Below are positions 53,257-61,300 of a DNA stretch of 64,000 nucleotides, one piece after another (the first letter of the stretch is position 1; the number at the start of each line of letters is the position of its first letter). Source of the DNA: an uncultured Carboxylicivirga sp. Lineage in GTDB: Bacteria; Bacteroidota; Bacteroidia; Bacteroidales; Marinilabiliaceae. Location of the stretch: the NCBI RefSeq assembly GCF_963668385.1, contig NZ_OY764327.1, positions 372,001-436,000 on the forward strand. The letters are read 5' to 3'. A program made the translations under genes and the position numbers. The notes under the pieces are model-generated. The model did no database searches and was not told the DNA's origin. It saw only the letters and a list, made by a program, of their open reading frames with translations.

Positions 53257-55740
53257 CTACTCATTGGGTATCTCATAAAAGGCAGGATAGCCAGCCGGAA
53301 TTACTGCCAACTGATCTATTACAATACCCGTTTGATTTACCTCTAATACCAGGTGATGCTTTCCTTTTTCGCTAATGCTTATTTCTTTATTAATCACTTG
53401 TGCATTACGCAGCACATTCTCCTTCCATTCGCGGCTTCGTCCACGGGTATTCAGATGATAAACCGATGCCGGTTCATCATCTACCTTTACACTAAGCTGA
53501 TGATCGAAATTATTGGCATGTGTTGGCAAACACCTCACCTGAATGATGTACTTACCCGGTTCTTTTACTTTAAAATGATAGCTTACCCATGGCTTTTCAT
53601 CCCGAAACTCACGGTTATTCAACGGAAGCAGAGTAATGGCTTTACCACTGTAACCCAATCCATCAACCACCTGCCATTGCACCTCATCGGGTGTTTTCTG
53701 ACGATCGAAATCAGCAGCCTGTATAAAAAATGGCTCCTCGCCATCGTATGGCTTTACCGAATCTGTTTGCATTAATGTATCCGATATCTCAGGCATATGA
53801 AAAACCGGCAGATTACGAGGTGCCGCATTCATCATATAATTCCACTTACCATCCTCCATTGAATTATATTGAGCGGTAAGCTCCTGTATTTGCTTATAGG
53901 CTCTTTGGGCCTTTTGAGTGTACAATGCTTTTTCGTTATTACTTTGGGCTTCATCGGCCAGCTGTGCAAATAAAAACTTACGATTCATCCATGCAGCTCC
54001 TCTCACCGGATACTCAACCAACTGAAAAAAGGCATCTTGTAAATGATCATCTATATCAAGTTTTACCTCATCTAATTTTTCTGTAAGCACCTCATAATTC
54101 TCAATACGACGCATCAACTCATTGTTATTTACCGATGATGAAAAAGCTGAATGATGCGTTACAGTAGTAGGTTCTGTCTGGCTCCAGCCCATAAACTCAG
54201 GGCGACGTAAAAACGCCAGGCGATAATATTCTTGCATGATATCGGCAATAACATCAGCCTTTTTGCTTCCGAACTCACGTGTGCAATAATTAAGTAAATG
54301 CTGATGAAGCGTGGTGGCTGTTACACTGTTAATATCCCAGGCCATATTTAAAAACAGCTCCATTCCATACTCGTTGGGTTTGATATCACCCACATTGGCA
54401 ATCCACATATTGCGCGCACCATTTTGGTAAGCACGGTTCATTTCAAACCATATTAAACCGGGTTGTGTGGTACTCAACCACAGGTAATCGTGCGGACGCC
54501 CCCAATAACTGATATGGTAATAAACTCCGGCACCACCCGATCGTTTCTGCTCCTGATCGTTACTAAGTCGGCGGATATATCCGTAATTATCGTCGCACCA
54601 CATCAGGGTAACATCATCGGGTACCTCAAGGCCTGCATTGTATAAATCAAGCACCTCTTTATAAGGCACCAGTACCTGCGGAATTTCGGCTACCGTTTTA
54701 CCCAGCGTACTGCTGATTAAGCTGCGCTGATCGCGGAATATGGTATCCATAATGGCAACCATCTCCTGCTGGTTAGATGCACCTTCCATTTTCGAATCGT
54801 GAATACCACGCATACCAATACTTAAAATACATTCGTTACCCGCCTCTTTAATCTCATCGATACGCTCTTGCCAGTATTGCTTTACATTGCTACTGTTGGT
54901 AAAGTAGTTGAATTGACCTCGATCTTCCTTACTCCACTCTCGCACATTGTTTCGAAGCATGGGTTCGGCATGGCTTGATCCTAACACAATATGATAACGT
55001 GCCGCCATTTCTTTGTTTCCCTCCACCGAAAAAAAGGCGTTGGTACAATGATGCATGGCCGGCCATATGGTATTGGCTTTCAAGCGAAGCAATAGCTGAA
55101 ATATTTTCTCGTATGTTTTAGGGCCAATATCACCTGTTTCGGGTTCGAAGGTTTTGGCAGCCCAGGGCTGAAGTCCCCAATCCTCGTCATTTAAAAAGAC
55201 ACCTCGAAACTTAACCGAAGGCGACTGCTGAATACCACCTTCCGGAATATGTACTTTTATTTTATCAATTGGCTGAGGCTTAACATCGGCCCACCACTTC
55301 CAGGGCGAAACACCCATTTGTTCTGCCAGTTCAAACACACCATAAACAGTACCCCTAACATCACTTCCGGCTATGTATAAACTTTTACCCTTTGTTTGAA
55401 TATGAAAGCTTTCCCACTTTGGTTCATCATCTTTTAAATTAGCACCCAACGATTGAATTAAACTACCACTTTGTTGCCCGATATATATCACCGGGGTTTT
55501 GGTGTCTTTACTTCGGGTATCGGAAAATACCACTCTGGGTCTTATACCTGTTAAAGCTTCCAAATCATCGGCCAATTCATTAGCAGCCCACTTAATCAGC
55601 TCGTCTTCGCTATTATCAACACAAATAACCACATGATCTTTACCCGAAGTAATGATAAAATCGGACTGGTGTCCGGAACAAGACCATAAGATACATAGGC
55701 CCGATAGTAAAACGAGTCGCAAAAACAACTTCATATTCAT
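53257..55740 (-). CDS. GH115 alpha-glucuronidase family enzyme
   Basis: Removes alpha-linked glucuronic acid or its 4-O-methyl form from polysaccharide side chains. It has 827 residues with an N-terminal lipoprotein-like signal (LCILWSC-S). Family hallmarks are SPSVKFRGVFLNDEDWGLQP, LRLKANTIWPAMHHCTNAFF, GSSHAEPMLRNNVREW, LMWCDDNYGYIRRL and GGAGVYYHISYWGRPHDYLW, followed by a helical section and a C-terminal beta domain (about 660-820). GH115 is best known from glucuronoxylan, and also acts on arabinogalactan; in this locus a glucuronate decoration on RG-I galactan or arabinogalactan side chains is the likely target. It is directly downstream of the HTCS gene (9-base gap), so the regulator and this enzyme share a transcript. 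Confidence 0.93.
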   Translation of the reverse strand: MNMKLFLRLVLLSGLCILWSCSGHQSDFIITSGKDHVVICVDNSEDELIKWAANELADDLEALTGIRPRVVFSDTRSKDTKTPVIYIGQQSGSLIQSLGANLKDDEPKWESFHIQTKGKSLYIAGSDVRGTVYGVFELAEQMGVSPWKWWADVKPQPIDKIKVHIPEGGIQQSPSVKFRGVFLNDEDWGLQPWAAKTFEPETGDIGPKTYEKIFQLLLRLKANTIWPAMHHCTNAFFSVEGNKEMAARYHIVLGSSHAEPMLRNNVREWSKEDRGQFNYFTNSSNVKQYWQERIDEIKEAGNECILSIGMRGIHDSKMEGASNQQEMVAIMDTIFRDQRSLISSTLGKTVAEIPQVLVPYKEVLDLYNAGLEVPDDVTLMWCDDNYGYIRRLSNDQEQKRSGGAGVYYHISYWGRPHDYLWLSTTQPGLIWFEMNRAYQNGARNMWIANVGDIKPNEYGMELFLNMAWDINSVTATTLHQHLLNYCTREFGSKKADVIADIMQEYYRLAFLRRPEFMGWSQTEPTTVTHHSAFSSSVNNNELMRRIENYEVLTEKLDEVKLDIDDHLQDAFFQLVEYPVRGAAWMNRKFLFAQLADEAQSNNEKALYTQKAQRAYKQIQELTAQYNSMEDGKWNYMMNAAPRNLPVFHMPEISDTLMQTDSVKPYDGEEPFFIQAADFDRQKTPDEVQWQVVDGLGYSGKAITLLPLNNREFRDEKPWVSYHFKVKEPGKYIIQVRCLPTHANNFDHQLSVKVDDEPASVYHLNTRGRSREWKENVLRNAQVINKEISISEKGKHHLVLEVNQTGIVIDQLAVIPAGYPAFYEIPNE

Positions 55741-55749
55741 GGGATTTTA

Positions 55750-58700
55750 TTATTCAGATTTTGATTGGCTTTCTACTAATTTCATTTGATCGGTTCCAAA
55801 CTTAGATGGTGCACAACCAAACTGCGCCTTAAAGCATTTACTAAAGTAAAAAGGATCTTCGATACCGACCTGCCAGGACACTTCGGATACGGTATGCTTT
55901 TTCTCTACCAATAACTCAGCAGCTCTCTTCATACGCTTAATTTTAATCAGCTCGTTGGGCGAATAACCCGTTAATCCTTTCACTTTTTTATAAAAGATAG
56001 TACGTGATAATCCGGCCAATTCGGTAAATTCGGTAACTGTAAAGCTGGCATCGGCCAAATGTTTATCAACAATGTCGTTAATAAGAGTATAAAACTCCTG
56101 GTCTTTCTTCTCTTCACTAAGTGCACCTATTTTTACATCAATATCAACCGAGAAACGTTTCTTCAGCTTCTCGCGCTGATCAATCAATCCATATATACGC
56201 GATAACAAGAACTTAAGACTAAATGGCTTCATAATATAAGCATCGGCACCACATTCACTCCCCTGCAACTGGATAGTATCAGACGACATAGCTGTTAATA
56301 GAATGATTGGGATATGACTGGTTTCGAAATTATCTTTCAACCGTCGGGTTACTTCTAAACCATCCATCTCAGGCATTTTTACATCACAAATAATTAAAGC
56401 TGGATTAGTGTTAATGGCTTTCTCCAAACCGTCTTTACCATCAACGGCTAGTTCAATATTAAAGTGATGCTTTAATTCTTCGCTCAGGTATTCTCTTATA
56501 TCGTAATTATCATCAATAATAAGCACCTTTGAATTCGATGGGCTTACCGGGCGTTTGATATCCGCTTCTTCGTTTTGCTTAATCAGCTTATCTTCATCCT
56601 CTGCCAATGGTTGCGAATTCACATAACGAACATCGTGATACAGCTCTTCATTGGTTGGCAATTCAACTACAAACACCGAACCACCTTGAGGATTGGCCTC
56701 GTAATGGACTATACCTTTATGTGCTTCCACAAACTCCTTCACCAACTCTAAACCAACACCTGTTCCTTCAGGCGAAAAATTAACCTGCTTAAATCGACTA
56801 AACAACATGTCCTGCTTGTCTTTTGGCACACCAATACCAGTATCGGTTACCGAAATAACACAGCGATTTTCTTCTTCGTGTTTTTCCAGCTTAAATACAA
56901 TACTACCATTTGCCGGCGTAAACTTAAAGGCATTGGATAAGAGGTTAAAAAGAATTTTCTCCAACTTATTTCTATCCACATAAAAGTTCCACTTCTCTTG
57001 TAATCCTTCAAATTGGTAATCGATACTTTTTTGAAAAGCAATCTCTTTAAACTCGTAGTACACATTTAATGCATACTCGTTAATATCAGTCTTTTCAAGA
57101 TTAAGCGTTAATATATTATTCTGCAATTTACGGAATTCCAACAGCTGATCGATCAACCTCGACATTTGTTGCGTATTACGATTTAATAAGCCTAAATGAC
57201 GAGTAACATCATCGGGCAGTTCTTCTTTTTTATCGTTGATACTTTCTAAAGCTCCTTTTATTAATGTTAAAGGAGTTCGGAACTCGTGCGACACATTAGT
57301 AAAGAATCGCAACTTATAATCAGTCACTTGCTTCTCCATTTTTACCGCAGTGTTCAACTTATTAATGCGAAACAGGAATTTAATGAATATCAACCCCAGC
57401 AAAGCAATAAGCAGCACATAAATGATAACGGCATATATCGATCTCCAGAATGTTGGCTGAACTGTAACCTGGCAGGTAGTAACTTCATCGTTCCACTCAC
57501 CATCGGCATTAGCACCTTTAACCATAAAGGTATATGTACCTGCAGGCATATTTTTATAGGTTGCCCAGTTATTATTATTGGGTTTACTCCAAAACTGATC
57601 AAACCCATCCATCTTATACGAATATTTATTTCTTTTGGGATCGGTAAGATCAAGACATGAGAAAAAGAACGAGAACGTGCGTTGATCGTAACTTAGCACC
57701 ACTTTATCAACTTTATTTATAGATTGTTTAAGTGGTGAGTTTTGATGTTCGCTCTCCATTCGTTGATCGAAAACATACAGGTCTGTTAATATGGTCTGAG
57801 GCACTTCCTTATTATGAGCATCCAAATCTCCCGGATCAAAAACCAACAAACCGTCTAAAGTTCCCCACAATAACTCTCCATTATCATTTTGTAAGCTGGC
57901 ATTTTCGCCATAAAAATTACCATAGGTACTATTAGAAAAATAATAAGTAACAAATGTTTTTGTGACAGGATCAAATGGTGCCAAACCATTTTCGGTTCCG
58001 GCCCATATGGTACCATCTTTACTCTCTTGAATAGATGTTACAATATCAGATGGTAAACCATCTTTTTTGGTATACTTAACAAACGCTCCCTGACGATCGA
58101 GACTATTTTTATCAAAAAGGTTTAAACCACCACCAGCAGTTCCTACCCACAATTGGCCTTTACTGTCTTCAAATATTGTTTTGATATCATTACAATTAAG
58201 CCCTACAGGATGCCCCGAGTTATAGGTATAAATAGTAAAGGCTTTAGGATTCACTAAAATCTCTTCGTATTTAAAGCTGATCAAACCATCGTAACTACCT
58301 GCCCATATCTTTCCTTCTTTATCTTGTAGCAAGCATCTTACATAACTAACATTTTCACGATTATTGAAAAAATGTTTAAACATCATTCCTTTCGGTGTTT
58401 CTTCCACCATATCAATTCCACCACCAAAAGAGGCTATCCAAATTCTGTCATCCTTATCTTTTATGATATCGAAAATAGAGTTATGGCTAATGGTTTGATT
58501 AATTTCATTATTGGCTTTAAAGTGATAGTATTGTTGAAAAGTATTTTTATCAATTACATAAATTCCGTTTCCTTTTGTTCCCACCCATATACGTCCTTTG
58601 GCATCTTCACAAACCGCATAAGGGTTAATGTTCTTTTTTACTACCTTCTTATTCACTAAATCCTTATCGTACAGATAAAGGCTACCATTTTTAGTACCAA

Positions 58701-60087
58701 TCCATATATTAGCATCGGTATCTTTATAAACAACTCTTACATTATTATTGGTACCAATAGCTCCTTCTTCTTCAGGCTTAACATACTCAGCATGATACTT
58801 TTCTTTTACCACCTTTATAAGCCCTGCATATTCGCTACCAATCCATAAATTTCCATGTTTATCATTTATAATAGATAAAAGATAATCGGAAGCAGGACTA
58901 TTCTCTTTTTGATCATATGAATAGTTGGTAAGGAAATCATTATCCGAATCATATCGATACAATCCATTTCCGTATGTTGTTATCCAATAAATCCCTTCTT
59001 CATCAATCAAAACATTGTAACGACCATCATCTATCACATTAGCTACATCGGGCTCAATAAGTGTAAGTTCTTTTACCCTATCTTTTATAGCATCATAAAA
59101 GAATACTTTGCCAGAATAATCATAAATCCAAATCGCATTTCTACTATCTTCAATTATTTGCGGAGCACCTTTAAAATGATGTTTTTGGTTTAGTGCATTT
59201 TTAGTGAAGGTACCTGTTTCAATATCAATTTTATATAACTCCTCGTTTAACGAGGATGCTATTAACGAATTACTATTAAGCTTTTTTAAATCGAGGAATG
59301 TATCTTCAAATTTACTTTTAAAGGAAGAGATAAAAGCCCTTTTATTTTGCTGATACCGTTGAATTAATCCCTTATCAGTTAAAAAATAAATGATACCTGC
59401 GTGCTCTACAGCTTCCACAAAACGACCGTTACTATCACCATCGAAGAAATGTTGAATTTTAAATTCTTTATTTATTGTATTCAAACCTTTTTCAGTACCA
59501 ATCCAAGTGTTTTCTTCCGAGTCTTCGAATAAAAACTGAACGACTTCATCATCTAATTTATTATCACTTAACGACGAATGATATAATACTTCAGGCAAAT
59601 TACTTGCTCCCTTTCCTATTTTTACGCAGCCATTGCCTCCCCATAACCATATAAAGCCATCCTTAGTTTGAGTATAGTGTGTATATGGTAATGAAATGGA
59701 CTTGCCATCAAAACTAAAATTAATAAATGTCTCAGTATTGGAGTTATAACAGCTAAAAGTATTTGCATAAGTAAGTATCCAAATAAAACCATTATCGTCT
59801 TCAAAGATACTTTTTACGCGCTGGTCTGGAATATTTAACGGACTTTCGGGTTCGGGCTTATAAGTAATAAATCTATTTCCATCGTAACGTACCAAACCAT
59901 CGAGAGTACCGACCCACAAAAATCCTTTATTATCAAATAGAAGACTTCGAACCGTATTCTGAGACAATCCATCTTTAGTACTGATCTGACTAAACGTTAT
60001 TGTTTCCTGAGCCCGAACACTTTTGGTAAGTAAAAAAATGAGTAACAATACCCCTAAATTGTAAACACTCTTGTAGATTTTATTCAT
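55750..60087 (-). CDS. Hybrid two-component system regulator (HTCS)
   Basis: One-protein sensor kinase and transcription factor that likely switches on this locus. The ATG at 60087 gives a clean signal peptide (LLTKSVRA-Q) and 1445 residues; an ATG at 60120 would add 11. The periplasmic part has two propellers of Reg_prop repeats (GLWVGTLDGLVRYDG-type motifs, many W-x-G-T) and a Y_Y_Y domain (YSYKMDGFDQFW), then a membrane helix near residues 880-905. The kinase has the H box FTNVSHEFRTPLTLIK, N box LLSNAFKFTP and G boxes DTGIGVP and GTGVGLELVKEF. The receiver has LIIDDNYDIREYL and the phosphorylated Asp in ICDVKMPEMDG. The C-terminal AraC domain ends YFSKCFKAQFGCAPSKF. HTCS proteins sense oligosaccharides in the periplasm; RG-I fragments are the inferred ligand. 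Confidence 0.95.
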   Translation of the reverse strand: MNKIYKSVYNLGVLLLIFLLTKSVRAQETITFSQISTKDGLSQNTVRSLLFDNKGFLWVGTLDGLVRYDGNRFITYKPEPESPLNIPDQRVKSIFEDDNGFIWILTYANTFSCYNSNTETFINFSFDGKSISLPYTHYTQTKDGFIWLWGGNGCVKIGKGASNLPEVLYHSSLSDNKLDDEVVQFLFEDSEENTWIGTEKGLNTINKEFKIQHFFDGDSNGRFVEAVEHAGIIYFLTDKGLIQRYQQNKRAFISSFKSKFEDTFLDLKKLNSNSLIASSLNEELYKIDIETGTFTKNALNQKHHFKGAPQIIEDSRNAIWIYDYSGKVFFYDAIKDRVKELTLIEPDVANVIDDGRYNVLIDEEGIYWITTYGNGLYRYDSDNDFLTNYSYDQKENSPASDYLLSIINDKHGNLWIGSEYAGLIKVVKEKYHAEYVKPEEEGAIGTNNNVRVVYKDTDANIWIGTKNGSLYLYDKDLVNKKVVKKNINPYAVCEDAKGRIWVGTKGNGIYVIDKNTFQQYYHFKANNEINQTISHNSIFDIIKDKDDRIWIASFGGGIDMVEETPKGMMFKHFFNNRENVSYVRCLLQDKEGKIWAGSYDGLISFKYEEILVNPKAFTIYTYNSGHPVGLNCNDIKTIFEDSKGQLWVGTAGGGLNLFDKNSLDRQGAFVKYTKKDGLPSDIVTSIQESKDGTIWAGTENGLAPFDPVTKTFVTYYFSNSTYGNFYGENASLQNDNGELLWGTLDGLLVFDPGDLDAHNKEVPQTILTDLYVFDQRMESEHQNSPLKQSINKVDKVVLSYDQRTFSFFFSCLDLTDPKRNKYSYKMDGFDQFWSKPNNNNWATYKNMPAGTYTFMVKGANADGEWNDEVTTCQVTVQPTFWRSIYAVIIYVLLIALLGLIFIKFLFRINKLNTAVKMEKQVTDYKLRFFTNVSHEFRTPLTLIKGALESINDKKEELPDDVTRHLGLLNRNTQQMSRLIDQLLEFRKLQNNILTLNLEKTDINEYALNVYYEFKEIAFQKSIDYQFEGLQEKWNFYVDRNKLEKILFNLLSNAFKFTPANGSIVFKLEKHEEENRCVISVTDTGIGVPKDKQDMLFSRFKQVNFSPEGTGVGLELVKEFVEAHKGIVHYEANPQGGSVFVVELPTNEELYHDVRYVNSQPLAEDEDKLIKQNEEADIKRPVSPSNSKVLIIDDNYDIREYLSEELKHHFNIELAVDGKDGLEKAINTNPALIICDVKMPEMDGLEVTRRLKDNFETSHIPIILLTAMSSDTIQLQGSECGADAYIMKPFSLKFLLSRIYGLIDQREKLKKRFSVDIDVKIGALSEEKKDQEFYTLINDIVDKHLADASFTVTEFTELAGLSRTIFYKKVKGLTGYSPNELIKIKRMKRAAELLVEKKHTVSEVSWQVGIEDPFYFSKCFKAQFGCAPSKFGTDQMKLVESQSKSE

Positions 60088-60187
60088 ATGTATATGTGCT
60101 TCTTCAATCGAAAAATACAATCAAATTCCAACAGCTAATAAAATTACATAATATATTAAACCTGCATAAGGATATGTCATTTTTTTC

Positions 60188-60211
60188 AGTTCTTTGTATG
60201 ATTCTCCATAC
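60188..60211 (+). promoter_or_regulatory. Variant of the shared motif, AGTTCTTTG-N9-CCATAC, upstream of the GH43-like gene (copy 3)
   Basis: AGTTCTTTG at 60188-60196, nine bases, CCAT at 60206-60209, 78 bases before the ATG at 60266. It matches copies 1 and 2 in 8 of 9 bases of the left half, in the gap and in the CCAT core; the variable gap also resembles copy 1 (TAT...TTCT). It lies in the 178-base region shared with the divergent HTCS gene, so it could also affect regulator expression. Confidence 0.5.
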
Positions 60212-60265
60212 AATAAAACAGAGATAGCAATTACCTTGCACTTCAAATATTTTAACCACTGAAGC

Positions 60266-61225
60266 ATGATTAATAAGTACTTAACAAAACTCAGTTTTGC
60301 TTTATTCATTTTCCTATCGGGCTGTACCTGTAATACCAAAGATGTTTATCTGTTCTCTTACTTCATAAATGGCGGACAAGATGGACTACATCTAGCGTAT
60401 AGTTATGATGGACTACAATGGGATAAATTAAACAATGGAGAGTCGCTATTAAAGCCAATGATAGGCAAAGATCGCTTAATGCGCGACCCAAGTATTGCGC
60501 AAGGAAAAGATGGTGTATTTCATATGGTATGGACTACCGGCTGGTGGGATAAAGGCATTGGTTATGCTTCGTCAACAGACCTTATTAATTGGTCGGAGCA
60601 ACAATACATTCCCGTTATGGAACATTTACCAACCACTAAAAACAGTTGGGCACCTGAAGTATTTTATGATAATGATGAAGACCTTTTCTACATTATTTGG
60701 GCATCAACAGTTCCTGAATTATATCCTGAAATCGAAACTTTACCAAACGAGAAAGGACTAAACCACAGACAATATTATACAACCACCAAAGATTTTATAT
60801 CATTTGCTCCGACTCAACTTTTCTTCGATCCAGGATTTAGTGTAATTGATGCTGCCATTTTAAAGAGGAAATCAGATTATTTGATGGTTGTTAAAAACGA
60901 AATGTCGGCTCCTGTTGAAAAGAATCTTCGTTTAACCTTTACTAAACATCTTAAAGATGGTTTTCCTACAGAAGTTACAAAAAGTGTATCGGGTAATTCG
61001 TGGGTTGAAGGGCCTACCCCATTACAATTAGGTGATTATATCTACATTTATTTTGATAAATATCGCGAGAAAAAATATGGAGCTATTCGTTCGCTAGATG
61101 GTGAAAATTGGGAAGATGTATCAGAAACAATTAATCTACCTAAAGGTATCCGTCATGGTACAGCCTTTAAAACATCTGAAGATATATTAAATAAACTTCT
61201 TAGTTTGAGTAATTCTAAAGAATAA
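60266..61225 (+). CDS. GH43-like five-bladed propeller lipoprotein
   Basis: A 319-residue lipoprotein with signal ending IFLSGC-T. The clan GH-F five-bladed propeller is seen from the repeated W-x-x-x and D-G-x-x-W turns, and the three acidic positions appear in MRDPSIAQG (Asp), SVIDAAILK (Asp) and WVEGPTPLQ (Glu); WAPEVFYDND is another family block. It probably removes arabinose or galactose from RG-I side chains; the exact family or subfamily cannot be fixed by eye. It is divergent from the HTCS gene and has the shared motif in its promoter, so it appears to belong to the same regulon. A terminator follows 11 bases after its stop. Confidence 0.8.
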   Translation: MINKYLTKLSFALFIFLSGCTCNTKDVYLFSYFINGGQDGLHLAYSYDGLQWDKLNNGESLLKPMIGKDRLMRDPSIAQGKDGVFHMVWTTGWWDKGIGYASSTDLINWSEQQYIPVMEHLPTTKNSWAPEVFYDNDEDLFYIIWASTVPELYPEIETLPNEKGLNHRQYYTTTKDFISFAPTQLFFDPGFSVIDAAILKRKSDYLMVVKNEMSAPVEKNLRLTFTKHLKDGFPTEVTKSVSGNSWVEGPTPLQLGDYIYIYFDKYREKKYGAIRSLDGENWEDVSETINLPKGIRHGTAFKTSEDILNKLLSLSNSKE

Positions 61226-61236
61226 TAACCAAAATA

Positions 61237-61268
61237 AAAGGCTGTCTGCATTAAAACAGACAGCCTTT
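61237..61268 (+). terminator. Rho-independent terminator (usable both ways)
   Basis: AAAGGCTGTCTG (61237-61248) pairs with CAGACAGCCTTT (61257-61268). It lies between the convergent GH43-like gene and the T9SS protein gene, marks the right end of the glycan locus, and can serve both. Confidence 0.85.
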
Positions 61269-61300
61269 ATGAAACTATAAATCAGAGTTACTTAGGTTCT

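Noticed and set aside
60121-60339. A 72-codon minus-strand frame covering the HTCS/GH43-like promoter
   Set aside because: It overlaps the signal peptide region of the GH43-like lipoprotein on the other strand and the shared promoter. No homology features are seen.
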